Notes: a model not told the origin generated them from the letters alone. Numbered from the stretch's first letter, positions 1 through 9,198 are shown. The stretch: DNA of 64,000 nt from Sutcliffiella horikoshii (GCA_001636495.1 KV440964.1:3426666-3490665); one strand, 5' to 3'. Numbers and translations: made by a program.

Positions 1-814
1 TAATCGAATTGATGGCAATCTCTTTGGACTCTTCCGGATTTTCCGAGATAAAGTCGACTGAATCTTGATGTGCATCAACAAGTTTTTGTACCAACTCATT
101 ATTTTCTTCTATTAACTTTCCACTTGTAACAAAGATGGTGTTAGGTAGAGTCGTTCCAAATGAAATCTCATCACTATCCACTAGGATATTTGCACCATGT
201 TCAATAGAAAGAAGAGAAGCCCACGGTTCTGGAACAGCTGCTGCATCTACACTTTTGGATTCGAACATTCCACCGTATTGTGCCGGGTTACCTGTTACAT
301 GCTTCATACTTCCGCCAATACGCGCTGACGTCAATCCAAAGTCTTTCAGGAATGTTTCCATCTGTACATCATGTGTGCAACCAACCCCTGGCGTGATGAA
401 TGTTGCCCCATCAAGTCCTTCAACGGATGTAATACCACTTTCCTTACTTGCGATGATTACCGTACCACCAGAAGAGGCTCCTGCCACAACCTTTACATCC
501 GCTCCACTTACATAGTTGTTCATTGCCGGACCAGGTCCAACCAATCCTCCATGGATATCCCCTGTCTTTAATGCCGTCATGAATGCGCCACCGTCAGGGA
601 AAGTTTTGTATTCCACTATATACTTGTCACCGAGAGCTTCTTCATACAAAGCCTTCTCACGCGCAACCATTGCTGGTACGTGATCGATATTTGGAAAATA
701 TCCAATAACGACTTTCTCTTTTCCATCGGATCCACTCGTGCTTGATCCACAACCAGCGAGAACCCCCATTAATAGTAGAAACATTGCACTAACAACCAAC
801 CAACCTTTTTTCAT
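1..814 (-). CDS. ABC transporter substrate-binding lipoprotein, sulfonate/nitrate/taurine type (3' end off window)
   Basis: Captures a small oxyanion-type substrate outside the membrane and hands it to the permease next door. The protein starts MKKGWLVVSA, has a hydrophobic signal segment and a lipobox LAGC with Cys22 as the lipid-modified residue. The mature part resembles the SsuA/NMT1 family (GYFPNIDHVPAM near the N terminus, then a TGDIHGG segment). It is the last gene of a three-gene operon read right to left (ATPase, permease, binding protein). The C terminus lies beyond base 1, so the exact substrate subfamily cannot be judged. Sulfonate, taurine and nitrate are all possible; no monooxygenase gene is visible here to decide. 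Confidence 0.85.
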   Translation of the reverse strand, partial: MKKGWLVVSAMFLLLMGVLAGCGSSTSGSDGKEKVVIGYFPNIDHVPAMVAREKALYEEALGDKYIVEYKTFPDGGAFMTALKTGDIHGGLVGPGPAMNNYVSGADVKVVAGASSGGTVIIASKESGITSVEGLDGATFITPGVGCTHDVQMETFLKDFGLTSARIGGSMKHVTGNPAQYGGMFESKSVDAAAVPEPWASLLSIEHGANILVDSDEISFGTTLPNTIFVTSGKLIEENNELVQKLVDAHQDSVDFISENPEESKEIAINSI

Positions 815-838
815 CTCTTTTCCTCCCATACTCTCTAT

Positions 839-1594
839 TTATGATTCTAAGCCCCATCGTTTGATAACATTTTTCTCAAAGCGCTGGAAGATAATTAAAT
901 CTACTACAGAACCGATGACACAAATAATAATGATAACTCCAAAAACTAGACTCATTTGACCAAAATCAGCTGCATATTTCAGCGTGTATCCTAAACCAGG
1001 TCCCATACTCAGTAATTCAGCAGCCATAAGCGCTCTCCAAGCAAAAGCCCAAGCAAGCCTTGCACCAGTCACCGCATATGGAATGGAAGCCGGTAAAATG
1101 ATTTTCCAAAACATCTCAATGCCGGATGCCCCCATGGTAGAAGCGGCTTTTATATATAATGGAGGGACACTCTTGATTCCCATCCTCATATTAATTGTCA
1201 TAACTAGCGTTCCACCTAGAGTAACGATGAAGATGATCGCTGTCTCATTAAAACCGAACCAGATGATAGCAAGTGGTAACCATACGATACTTGGTACGCT
1301 TTGAAGAGCAAGTACGAGTGTTCCTACTGTTTCATCCGCTGTTTTTGACTTGGCAAGCCAGATGCCGAGCAGCGTTCCAATAGTTAACGCGAGTAATAAT
1401 CCGATTCCAAGCCTTTTAAAACTCGCAGCCAAATCATAAACTAACGTCATATCCATAAAACCCTGATATAGCGCCACCGCCACATTCGAAGGTTTCGGCA
1501 TGACAGCCGGTGACCACCCGATAAGCAACACGGCAACTTCCCAGATAATAAACAATGAGGCAAAAAATATGAGGCGCTTCACTCCTGCTTTCAT
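839..1594 (-). CDS. ABC transporter permease, SsuC-like
   Basis: Integral membrane subunit of the importer. The 251-residue protein has about six hydrophobic segments and a BPD-permease EAA-type loop near residues 155-175 (MFWKIILPASIP), which docks onto the ATPase. The length is normal for SsuC/TauC permeases. The start ATG overlaps the stop of the ATPase gene by 4 bases (ATGA), so the two are translationally coupled. The binding-protein gene follows after about 25 bases. Family assignment is firm; substrate is inferred only from family resemblance. Confidence 0.9.
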   Translation of the reverse strand: MKAGVKRLIFFASLFIIWEVAVLLIGWSPAVMPKPSNVAVALYQGFMDMTLVYDLAASFKRLGIGLLLALTIGTLLGIWLAKSKTADETVGTLVLALQSVPSIVWLPLAIIWFGFNETAIIFIVTLGGTLVMTINMRMGIKSVPPLYIKAASTMGASGIEMFWKIILPASIPYAVTGARLAWAFAWRALMAAELLSMGPGLGYTLKYAADFGQMSLVFGVIIIICVIGSVVDLIIFQRFEKNVIKRWGLES

Positions 1595-2373
1595 CGGCTC
1601 AGCTCCTCTTGTACGACCTTGTCGATCTCTTTTTCCAGCATGGCACTAATTTGTGTTTCCAATTGCGCCACTTTTTCATTCGTACGTAAGCGCGGGCGTT
1701 CTGCATCCACTTTTATATCAGCAATAATGGTTCCGGGCCTCGTTCCCATCACCAGTATCCTATCTGATAGCTTGATAGATTCATGGATACTGTGTGTGAC
1801 AAACAGCACCGTTTTTTTAGTCTGGAGCCAGATAGTCTCCAATTCCTGCTGCATTCTTAAACGAGTTTGTTCATCAAGTGCACCGAATGGTTCATCCATT
1901 AAAAGGACTATCGGATCCATTGCTAATGCACGTGCAATGGAAACCCTTTGTTGCATCCCGCCGGATAGTTCATGAGGATACTGGTTTAGGTTACTACCAA
2001 GCTGCACCATCTTTAGGTAATGTAGCGCCCTCGCCTCTCTTTCTTCCTTGTTTTTCATATCACGGATGGCAAATAGGACATTCTCTTCCACCGTCATCCA
2101 AGGAAACAAAGCAGCCTGCTGGAACACCATCCCCCTGTCTTTGCCCGGCTTGGTTATAGCCGATTCTTTGAGTCGGATTTCACCTTCTGTGGGTTTAAGT
2201 AAGCCTGCCACCATAGAGAGAAGCGTGGACTTTCCACAACCAGAGGGTCCAAGAATGGAAACGAATTCCCCTTCCTGTATGTCAACATTTATAGAAGAAA
2301 GTACGGTATTATCAATATTTTGTTGTGTGTAAACTTTTGAGATATTTGAGATCTGTAAAAACAACATATGCAC
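1591..2373 (-). CDS. ABC transporter ATP-binding protein, SsuB-like
   Basis: Energises the importer by ATP hydrolysis on the cytoplasmic face. Visible motifs are Walker A (GPSGCGKST, near residue 43), the Q-loop, the signature LSGGMQQR, Walker B LLMDEPFGALD and the switch His (FVTHS). The 260-residue length is normal for the nitrate/sulfonate/taurine ATPase family. The listed start begins MHMLFLQIS; the second Met two codons later is an alternative. It is the first gene of the operon and lies about 60 bases downstream of a good SigA promoter with a nearby palindrome. Confidence 0.9.
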   Translation of the reverse strand: MHMLFLQISNISKVYTQQNIDNTVLSSINVDIQEGEFVSILGPSGCGKSTLLSMVAGLLKPTEGEIRLKESAITKPGKDRGMVFQQAALFPWMTVEENVLFAIRDMKNKEEREARALHYLKMVQLGSNLNQYPHELSGGMQQRVSIARALAMDPIVLLMDEPFGALDEQTRLRMQQELETIWLQTKKTVLFVTHSIHESIKLSDRILVMGTRPGTIIADIKVDAERPRLRTNEKVAQLETQISAMLEKEIDKVVQEELSR

Positions 2374-2406
2374 CTACTTTACACGTTTCATATAATCCTT
2401 ATTAGT

Positions 2407-2460
2407 TTAATCGGATTAATGGGATAAAATATATTATATAACGTATGTGCAAAAGGTCAA
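2407..2460 (-). promoter_or_regulatory. SigA promoter and putative operator for the ABC operon
   Basis: On the minus strand TTGACC (2460-2455) is followed 16 bases later by TATAAT (2438-2433). Just downstream, around the expected transcription start, lies the palindrome TTAATC-G-GATTAA (2407-2419). Its position suits a repressor of the importer. The regulator is not identified; CymR or another Rrf2-type factor is only a guess. Confidence 0.5.
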
Positions 2461-2526
2461 TATATTGACAGAAAATAATTGAAATTTTTTTTCCAAGTAA
2501 ACACAATCAGTTCAAGTCGACATTAA

Positions 2527-2585
2527 GTCTTACCATTCAACAAACCGGGGTAAGATATGGTATGATAGTGGGTAAAGCGCTTACC
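2527..2585 (+). promoter_or_regulatory. Repeated half-sites upstream of yjcH
   Basis: TCTTACC (2527-2533) and GGTAAGA (about 2549-2555) form an inverted pair. A second near-palindrome, GGTAAAGCGCTTACC, sits at 2571-2585, just after a TATGAT -10-like box and 34 bases before the yjcH start. The shared GGTAAG half-site suggests an operator. It matches the cre consensus poorly, so no regulator is named. Confidence 0.3.
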
Positions 2586-2619
2586 AGAATAGATAAGGCA
2601 CCATGGGAGGTAATATACA

Positions 2620-3345
2620 ATGAGCAAAAACGTTGGGCGTATCGAGGAATTCACCCTTTTCAGCAATGAATTAAATGAAGATATGACATTGATGGTATAT
2701 ACACCAGCTAATTATTCGCCACTCTATAAATACAACATTCTGATCGCACAGGATGGAAAAGATTATTTCACGCTCGGGCGCATCGGTAGCACAACCGATA
2801 AATTGCTTGCAGCCAATGAAATGCAAAACACCATTATAGTAGGAATTCCATATAAAGATGTGAAAGACCGATGGGACAAGTATCATCCCGACGGCAGCAA
2901 GAACAGCGCCTACATCCGCTTCCTTGCACATGAGTTGACTCCATATATCGATGAAAAATATCCATCGTACCAGATGGGGATGGGACGGGCATTAATCGGG
3001 GATTCACTGGCAGCAACGGTTTCCTTGATGACGGCACTATCTTATCCGCATACATTCGGTAAAGTTATCATGCAGTCTCCATATGTAGATGAAAAAGTGA
3101 TGATGAAAGTGGAAGAGTTTGCACAACCACCCTTCCTTTCCCTTTATCATGTGATTGGCACAAAGGAAACCGAAGTACCGACTACAAAAGGGGAAACGAA
3201 GAACTTCATCGAACCGAATCGTGCCATGCATGAGTTAATGAAGGAAAAAGGATTTTCTGTCTTTTATGAAGAATTCGAAGGAAACCACACCTGGACCTAC
3301 TGGCAACCAGACTTAAAACAAGCCCTGCCGAAAATGTTATCCTAG
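2620..3345 (+). CDS. yjcH: Putative esterase, YjcH-like alpha/beta hydrolase
   Basis: A 241-residue enzyme of the esterase-D/enterochelin-esterase fold. A nucleophile-elbow-like segment GDSLA lies near residue 128, and the C-terminal part has a plausible catalytic His (EGNHTW, near residue 223). The start follows GGGAGG with good spacing. The yjcH, yjcG, yjcF set is conserved as a neighbourhood in B. subtilis, which supports the name; here one copy of the dispersed repeat separates yjcH from yjcG. No signal peptide, so it should act in the cytoplasm. The natural substrate is unknown. Confidence 0.8.
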   Translation: MSKNVGRIEEFTLFSNELNEDMTLMVYTPANYSPLYKYNILIAQDGKDYFTLGRIGSTTDKLLAANEMQNTIIVGIPYKDVKDRWDKYHPDGSKNSAYIRFLAHELTPYIDEKYPSYQMGMGRALIGDSLAATVSLMTALSYPHTFGKVIMQSPYVDEKVMMKVEEFAQPPFLSLYHVIGTKETEVPTTKGETKNFIEPNRAMHELMKEKGFSVFYEEFEGNHTWTYWQPDLKQALPKMLS

Positions 3346-3421
3346 CCTAAGGGCCTTAGTGTGTTAAACAGAGTACTTAACTCTATTTGTTGAAAAGAAG
3401 CAAATCACGTATAAAGGATTT

Positions 3422-3553
3422 CCCCTGTAGCTTGGAGTGCAGGATGTGAGACTCCTGCGGGAGGGAAGCGGTAGCTTGAGACCCCGCAACGAAGTGAGGA
3501 GGCTCAAGCAACGCCCCGCGGAAAGCGAACATCCGGAACGGAAAGCTACAGGG
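3422..3553 (+). repeat. Dispersed structured repeat, copy 1
   Basis: The ends pair as TGTAGCTT/AAGCTACA. Inner stems pair as GGATGT/ACATCC and TTGAG/CTCAA around the conserved ACCCCGCAACG and GAGGAGG loops. This copy differs from the others in all three stems yet keeps pairing. It sits between yjcH and yjcG. Confidence 0.85.
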
Positions 3554-3680
3554 AGTAATATAGGATAGTTAAATAGTTATTTAAGAATGATAAACAAACT
3601 TTCCTATTCATTTCAAAAAAATTAAGATAAAATAAACTCATAAGCCACTATATCGCAAAAGCAAACAGGAGGGATATTGG

Positions 3681-4202
3681 ATGAAATATGGAATAGCTAT
3701 TTTTCCAACAAAAAAATTACAAGATCTCGCGAATTCATTTCGAAAACGCTATGATGCACACTATGCATTGATTCCACCGCATGTGACATTAAAAACAGCC
3801 TTTGAAATTGATGAAAATGATATGAAATCTGTGACAGATGAGCTTGCGGCCATCGCCAAAGACACAGCTCCAATCCCTTTGAACATCTATAAAGTGAGCT
3901 CCTTTGCTCCTGTAAACAATGTAATATACCTTAAAGTAGACCCAACAGATGAACTGTTATCCTTACATGAAAAACTTCATTCCGGAATTGGTTACTTCCA
4001 GGATAACCGTGAATTTTCATATGTTCCCCACATTACCATCGGACAGAACCTATCGGATGACGAGCATTCCGATGTGTTGGGTACACTGAAAATGACGAAT
4101 ATAGAGCATGAAGAAATGGTCGACCGCTTCCATCTTCTTTACCAATTGGAAGATGGCATGTGGACCGTGTATGAAACATTCCGCTTCGGAAAGGACTGCT
4201 GA
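3681..4202 (+). CDS. yjcG: YjcG, 2H phosphoesterase family (2'-5' RNA ligase-like)
   Basis: Cytoplasmic 173-residue protein of the 2H superfamily. The two catalytic His-x-Thr motifs are visible as PPHVTLK (about residues 34-40) and VPHITIG (about 115-121), spaced as in the family. Such enzymes act on 2'-5' or cyclic phosphodiester bonds; the physiological substrate of YjcG is unknown. The start follows AGGAGGG. Only 3 bases separate it from yjcF, so the two form an operon ending at the terminator at 4631. Confidence 0.88.
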   Translation: MKYGIAIFPTKKLQDLANSFRKRYDAHYALIPPHVTLKTAFEIDENDMKSVTDELAAIAKDTAPIPLNIYKVSSFAPVNNVIYLKVDPTDELLSLHEKLHSGIGYFQDNREFSYVPHITIGQNLSDDEHSDVLGTLKMTNIEHEEMVDRFHLLYQLEDGMWTVYETFRFGKDC

Positions 4203-4205
4203 ATC

Positions 4206-4631
4206 TTGCATGTACAAGTAGTGGATACTGAAAAAGAACTACAGGATGCGTATTCCGTTCGCAAGACGGTTTTTGTCGAAGAACAGAACGTTCCGTTAGA
4301 GGAAGAAATAGACCAATACGAAGAAGGTGCCACTCATTTTGTGTTATACGATGAGGAACAGGCAGTTGGGGCAGGACGATTCCGTATCGTAGAAGGGATT
4401 GGAAAAGTGGAACGCATCTGTGTCCTTCCTTCCTACCGTACATCCAAAGGGGCTGGACGCCTTATTATGGATACAATCGAAGAATATGCAAAAACAAAAG
4501 AAATGCATGTGCTGAAATTGAATGCTCAAACACATGCAGAACCATTTTATGCGAAGCTTGGCTATGAAACCGTCTCCGATGTTTTCATGGATGCCGGCAT
4601 CCCGCATGTAACGATGACTAAAAATATTTAA
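4206..4631 (+). CDS. yjcF: YjcF, GNAT-family N-acetyltransferase
   Basis: A 141-residue GNAT protein. The N-terminal YSVRKTVFVEEQNVP and the acetyl-CoA pyrophosphate-binding part RICVLPSYRTSKGAGRLIM (about residues 70-90) are typical of the ElaA/YjcF group. The start is TTG directly after the yjcG stop; no in-frame ATG is near. The acceptor is unknown, a small molecule rather than ribosomal protein by family habit. Confidence 0.85.
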   Translation: MHVQVVDTEKELQDAYSVRKTVFVEEQNVPLEEEIDQYEEGATHFVLYDEEQAVGAGRFRIVEGIGKVERICVLPSYRTSKGAGRLIMDTIEEYAKTKEMHVLKLNAQTHAEPFYAKLGYETVSDVFMDAGIPHVTMTKNI

Positions 4632-4676
4632 AGGATGTCTCTCCTAAGGTAATCTGCGGAGAGACATCCTTTTTTT
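4631..4676 (+). terminator. Terminator after yjcF
   Basis: Perfect 14-bp stem (AAGGATGTCTCTCC with its complement) and a T7 tract, starting at the yjcF stop. Confidence 0.9.
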
Positions 4677-4739
4677 CATAGTTTCCTTTTCCATTACCCA
4701 TACTACTGTTATGGACAAAAAAAAGGATGACGACATATT

Positions 4740-5441
4740 ATGATGGATTACGGTCGCATAGCAGTGGAATTGGCAATCGGGTTTTCCGCCTTATTTATCA
4801 TTACACAGCTACTAGGAAAAACACAGATTACCCAAATTACTCCCTTTGACTTCATTTCAGCCCTTGTATTAGGGGAACTCGTGGGAAATGCCTTGTATGA
4901 TAATGAAATAGGCGTGGTGAAAATCCTTTTTGCTTTAGGATTATGGGGGCTACTCATTTTTTTATTGGAAACCATTACACAAAAATGGCGTAAAACCAGA
5001 GGAATATTAGAAGGACGGCCAAACATTGTCATACATAAAGGGGTCATTAATAAAAAGGAACTAAAAAAATCGAAGCTCGATATTGATCAACTTCGCCACC
5101 TGCTTCGCTCTAAAGGTGCTTTTTCCATACAAGAAGTGGAATATGCCATTCTTGAAACTGACGGAACGGTGAGCGTACTTAAGAAGCATCCATATGCCGC
5201 TCCGACGAATAAGGATATGAATATTCCATTCAGTAAGGTTATCCTTCCCATCCCGATTATTTCTGATGGAGAAATCCTTACTGACAACCTGGATGAATTC
5301 AATATTAATGAACAATGGGTATTAAATGAACTAAAAAAGATAGGCTATCACACTCCCAAGGAAATCGTTTTCGCCGAATGGGAAGAAGGAAAGCCTATCT
5401 ATGTGATGCCTTATTCAAAAGAGGACTCCACCACCAATTGA
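4740..5441 (+). CDS. DUF421 (YetF/YcaP-type) membrane protein
   Basis: A 233-residue protein with three N-terminal membrane segments (about residues 8-80) and a soluble DUF421 domain after it. The family signature is clear: LLGKTQITQITPFDFI near residue 25, then the LDIDQLRHLLRSKGAFSIQEVEYA region (about 118-142) and the ILETDGTVSV strand. DUF421 proteins are common in sporulating Bacillaceae; relatives such as YetF and YdfS have been linked to spore inner-membrane properties. The last 31 bases overlap the end of the convergent MBL gene. A second DUF421 gene (11383) lies in this window. Confidence 0.85.
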   Translation: MMDYGRIAVELAIGFSALFIITQLLGKTQITQITPFDFISALVLGELVGNALYDNEIGVVKILFALGLWGLLIFLLETITQKWRKTRGILEGRPNIVIHKGVINKKELKKSKLDIDQLRHLLRSKGAFSIQEVEYAILETDGTVSVLKKHPYAAPTNKDMNIPFSKVILPIPIISDGEILTDNLDEFNINEQWVLNELKKIGYHTPKEIVFAEWEEGKPIYVMPYSKEDSTTN

Positions 5442-6319
5442 TTGTCACGGATTTGAAAGCTGACTTTTTGTTCCTTCATCAACTTTGTCAAATAGGCGGT
5501 AACGGCGGTTCGAAACAGCATGAAGCTAGTTACATTTCTAATGGTGATGCCTTTTTGGGTGCAAGCCTTTGTAACTAACTGTTCAAAGGGAACACCTGCT
5601 GATTCTCCGGTTATCAAGGTAAAAAGCATAGCTTCGATTTGATGATGCACCTTTATGTTCTCTTCTATCGTCTCGAGGAAGTCCGTTTCATAGCTCCCAT
5701 GTCCAGGAACCGCTCCTTTGCATGGGAGTTTTTTTATTTTTTCCAAGGTTTCTAGTGTTAGATGCGCATCCACAATATATGGGATGCCGTGCTTATGTAT
5801 GATGTCTTTACCGAAATAAGCGTCCGCAGCAAAGAGAATATCATTCGTCATGACACCGAATTGATGGTAGCTGTGCCCCGGTAGCGCGATGGTACGAAAT
5901 TGAATTTCTCCCCGTTCTACAACCCCCTCCCCTTTTAACTCCAAATCGACATGGATCGGTTTGCCTTCGAGAAATTTATTGCGCCACTCCGGTATCGGGT
6001 TGGTGCCGTGAAACAGGTACAAGGGCTCGAGCATCGGCTCTTGAAGGATGGCAGACTCAAATCCAGGCGCTATCGTATAGACCTGCCTGTTTTTCTGCAG
6101 GTAAGCAGCCCCACCATAGTGATCGGCATGCGCATGGGTGATGAACAGATGAGTCAACGGAAGGCCCTTTTCGTCCAGTTTTTTCAAGACCTTCTTCATC
6201 GTCTGATCTTCGAGTCCCGCATCAATGAGCATTCCTGTCTTTTCGGTAAATTGCACGTAACCGATGTTGACAGAGGTCTGAAAATAATAGACGTTATCTG
6301 TTAATTGATGAAGTTCCAC
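5411..6319 (-). CDS. MBL-fold metallo-hydrolase
   Basis: A 302-residue metallo-beta-lactamase-fold enzyme. The zinc ligand motif THAHADH is at residues 61-67, followed by the expected downstream ligands (GHSYHQFG and an FAADAYFG Asp, and a PGHGS motif). The C-terminal 90 residues look helical, as in the glyoxalase II-like/YqgX-type hydrolases. It starts at GTG after AAGGAGTG. Substrate unknown. It is convergent with, and overlaps, the DUF421 gene. Confidence 0.85.
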   Translation of the reverse strand: MELHQLTDNVYYFQTSVNIGYVQFTEKTGMLIDAGLEDQTMKKVLKKLDEKGLPLTHLFITHAHADHYGGAAYLQKNRQVYTIAPGFESAILQEPMLEPLYLFHGTNPIPEWRNKFLEGKPIHVDLELKGEGVVERGEIQFRTIALPGHSYHQFGVMTNDILFAADAYFGKDIIHKHGIPYIVDAHLTLETLEKIKKLPCKGAVPGHGSYETDFLETIEENIKVHHQIEAMLFTLITGESAGVPFEQLVTKACTQKGITIRNVTSFMLFRTAVTAYLTKLMKEQKVSFQIRDNQLVVESSFE

Positions 6320-6349
6320 TATTAAAGCACTCCTTGCATTTATGAACTG

Positions 6350-6613
6350 CTAAATGGATTCGTTAAAGTACCGCCCTTTTCCTGTTAAATCCGCAATTAA
6401 TTTTTCGGAAATACGGGAGGCCTGCTTTTCTTTTTTAAGGTTTAGATTGTTATGCTGGGCATTTCTGTGAATCTCTTGCCAGGAAAGTTGTGGATCCATC
6501 CTGTAGAAGGTCGGCCTGATTACCGGATCCAGCCTGATCTGTTGTTTTTCGGAAACAGTCCGGTTCGCATATTGTGTGTAGGCATCCATTTGCACTGGTA
6601 AAACATATCCCAT
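6350..6613 (-). CDS. Small conserved-looking protein of unknown function
   Basis: 87 residues, hydrophilic, with a central tract of basic and polar residues (NLNLKKEKQASRISEK) and no membrane segment. The ATG at 6613 follows AAAGGGGAG with good spacing; an adjacent GTG one codon earlier is possible. The gene is divergent from yjcD. I do not recognise a family. Real coding is supported by the RBS and clean start rather than by homology. Confidence 0.6.
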   Translation of the reverse strand: MGYVLPVQMDAYTQYANRTVSEKQQIRLDPVIRPTFYRMDPQLSWQEIHRNAQHNNLNLKKEKQASRISEKLIADLTGKGRYFNESI

Positions 6614-6748
6614 CACGTTTCTCCCCTTTCTGAACTACTTATATTTTTCCCTTTATTTGCAAAACACAAACTTCATTCGACTCGTGTTCTCTCTATATAA
6701 TATGTGTTACTATGAATTAGATTGACTGTTATAAAGGAGTCTTTACGT

Positions 6749-9037
6749 ATGAAGTCAGCTTTATGGAATGAACGCGCAATACATATTGGAACCATGGCAA
6801 GAGAGCTGTATCAGGAGGTTTATGACGCTGGAGTGAAAGGCGGACTCTCTTGTAAAATTTGCGGCGAAAAGGTAAAGCTTTACCTTGGCTTGCAAAAAGA
6901 ACCTCATTTTTATCACATAGATGCGGGAATAAATCATGAAGAAGAAAAGGAATTGCCCCAAACAAATAAAAAGGTGACGGAGCAAAAGGAATACGTCGAA
7001 CGGGATGGCTTCCGATATCCAAAATCAAGGACCATTGTAGCGGAGAAAGAAAGCCCGGATGATCAATGGAAGGCACCAAAGCCCCTTGCCCATCTACCTA
7101 TCTTTATTAAAGAACATACGAAAAGCCACAAGAATTTAAGTGGGTTTTTCCATACTTTGCAAGAAAAAAATATATTTCTAGATTCCACGCAACAGGAAGC
7201 TGTTTCAACCGTTGATGGACCTCTACTTGTATTGGCAGGTGCCGGAAGCGGAAAAACTAGGGTGTTAATAACGCGAGTGGCCTATATGGTTCAGGAGCAG
7301 CAGATTAATCCTAAAACCATCATGCTGATCACCTTTACTGCCAAGGCAGCCAATGAGATGAAGGAAAGGCTCCGTTTATATGAAACACCAGGTTCCCGCA
7401 GGTTTGCGAACCTCCTTTCCGGCACGTTTCATAGCATTTTCTACCGAATGTTACAGCATCATAACCCCGCCCGCTGGAATGGGGACAACCTATTGAAATG
7501 GGATTGGCAGAAGGAGCAATTTCTTAAAACTGCCGGACGTAAACTTGGTCTCGATGAAAAGGATTTTCCTTTTGACCAGGCTATTCAGCAAATTGGCTAT
7601 TGGAAAAACAACATGCAAACTCCCAAAATGATCAAATCGGAAACGAAGCTAGAAGAACAATTTCAATCATTGTATCAGGACTACGAGGACTGGAAGAAAG
7701 AAAAGAATGTCTTTGATTTTGATGACATGCTGCTCGGCTGTTATGAACTGCTTTTGGAAAATCCTGCTCTGTTGGCTAAATACCAAGAGCGTTTCCGTTA
7801 TTTCCTAATAGATGAGTTTCAGGACATCAATAAAGTTCAATATGAAACCATGAAACTATTAGCTAAAAGCGGGAATATCTGTGCCGTCGGCGATGATGAC
7901 CAGTCCATCTACGCATTCCGCGGCAGCAGCCCCGACTATATCTTGAATTTTCACCGTGATTTTCCGTTGACGAAAGTTGTGACACTTTCTGAAAATTATC
8001 GTTCTACCCATGCCGTTGTAGCCGCTGCAAATCAGGTGATTGAAAAGAACAAAAGCCGTCGTGTGAAGAGTATGAATGCCCAGCGTGATAACAAACAGTT
8101 GCCAATTCTTTTCTATCCATATGATGAGGAAGAAGAAGCCACCATCATTGTGCAGGATATGAAAGAACAGATTGAAAAAGGCGCCATTCCCGCTGACCTT
8201 GCTGTCCTATACCGTACCCATAGTGCTGCACGGGCTATTTTCGAAAGGCTGTCACAATCAGGTCTTCCGTTCAAGCTGGACCAGGATTATGAGAGCTTTT
8301 ATAAAAGAAGAATTGTTAAAGGGATATTGGGTTTCTTACGTCTGAGCAAGGATTCAAATGACGTTCAAGCTTTGTCGGACGTACTTCCCGCACTTTTTCT
8401 GAAACAATCCAACCTTCAAGATGCAAAAGCGATTAGTATATTGGAAGATTGCAGTTTAGTAAAGTCATTGAGTCATCTGACAAATGTCCAGCCTTTTCAG
8501 GTGAAAAAAATCAAGCGAATTATTCCTCTGTTCCAAACACTTGCCAACGTCTCTCCTTCTGTTGCGCTGGAGATGATTGAAAAGGACATGGGCTTTGATG
8601 ACTATATTAAAAAGCGGGGAAATGAAGGAAATGCGCTGGAAAAGGGCTCCGATGACATCAGAGATCTGAAGGTGGTTGCCCGAAAATTCAAGACCACCAC
8701 GGAATTTCTTGACCATGTGGAAGATATGATTGCCAAAACGGAGGAAATGAAAAAGCTGAGCAAACAATACAGCAATGCCATCCATCTTTCGACCATCCAC
8801 CGTTCCAAGGGATTGGAATATACAAACGTTTATGTCCTGAGTACCGTCGACGGCAGTCTGCCCCACGACTTTGCCCTGGAATCTTTTCGAAACGGAGAAC
8901 CCCTGGCCCTTGAGGAAGAACGCCGCCTCCTGTATGTGGCCATGACACGGGCCAAAGAAACGTTGCATCTCTCCGTCCCAATGAATCGCCGTGGCAAGAA
9001 GGCTTACGTGAGCCGATTTCTTAAAGATATTCTATAG
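6749..9037 (+). CDS. yjcD: YjcD, UvrD/PcrA-like superfamily I DNA helicase with N-terminal Zn-ribbon-like part
   Basis: A 762-residue 3'-5' SF1 helicase. Walker A AGAGSGKT lies at about 163-170, motif Ia ITFTAKAANEMKERL follows, Walker B is FLIDEFQDIN, motif III GDDDQSIYAFRGS, and motif VI YVAMTRAKETLHL is near the C terminus. The N-terminal 60 residues carry CKIC (35-38) and HFYH (53-56), a spacing like the zinc-binding N terminus of CoiA. The ATG at 6749 is 8 bases after AAAGGAG; a TTG 27 bases upstream lacks an RBS. It probably acts in DNA repair or recombination; its specific role is not established. Confidence 0.9.
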   Translation: MKSALWNERAIHIGTMARELYQEVYDAGVKGGLSCKICGEKVKLYLGLQKEPHFYHIDAGINHEEEKELPQTNKKVTEQKEYVERDGFRYPKSRTIVAEKESPDDQWKAPKPLAHLPIFIKEHTKSHKNLSGFFHTLQEKNIFLDSTQQEAVSTVDGPLLVLAGAGSGKTRVLITRVAYMVQEQQINPKTIMLITFTAKAANEMKERLRLYETPGSRRFANLLSGTFHSIFYRMLQHHNPARWNGDNLLKWDWQKEQFLKTAGRKLGLDEKDFPFDQAIQQIGYWKNNMQTPKMIKSETKLEEQFQSLYQDYEDWKKEKNVFDFDDMLLGCYELLLENPALLAKYQERFRYFLIDEFQDINKVQYETMKLLAKSGNICAVGDDDQSIYAFRGSSPDYILNFHRDFPLTKVVTLSENYRSTHAVVAAANQVIEKNKSRRVKSMNAQRDNKQLPILFYPYDEEEEATIIVQDMKEQIEKGAIPADLAVLYRTHSAARAIFERLSQSGLPFKLDQDYESFYKRRIVKGILGFLRLSKDSNDVQALSDVLPALFLKQSNLQDAKAISILEDCSLVKSLSHLTNVQPFQVKKIKRIIPLFQTLANVSPSVALEMIEKDMGFDDYIKKRGNEGNALEKGSDDIRDLKVVARKFKTTTEFLDHVEDMIAKTEEMKKLSKQYSNAIHLSTIHRSKGLEYTNVYVLSTVDGSLPHDFALESFRNGEPLALEEERRLLYVAMTRAKETLHLSVPMNRRGKKAYVSRFLKDIL

Positions 9038-9086
9038 GAAAGAACGCAATCCCTCCTTTGTTTCAGGGATTGCGTTCTTTCTTTTT
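9038..9086 (+). terminator. Terminator after yjcD
   Basis: 17-bp perfect stem beginning at the base after the stop codon (GAAAGAACGCAATCCCT and complement), 10-base loop, T tract. Confidence 0.92.
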
Positions 9087-9198
9087 GTCAACCTTATTTG
9101 AAGTAAAAAACTTTATTTTTTGAATAGTACAAAAGTACGTTTAGTCTACTCCTATCTGGGTATGTACCTCTTATATGAGTAGAAAGGGGGACATGTAT

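Noticed and set aside
135-515. 126-codon plus frame at the left edge
   Set aside because: It is the antisense of the substrate-binding lipoprotein, whose signal peptide, lipobox and operon context are clear.
2571-2585. cre (CcpA) site upstream of yjcH
   Set aside because: At least three mismatches against the consensus at fixed positions.
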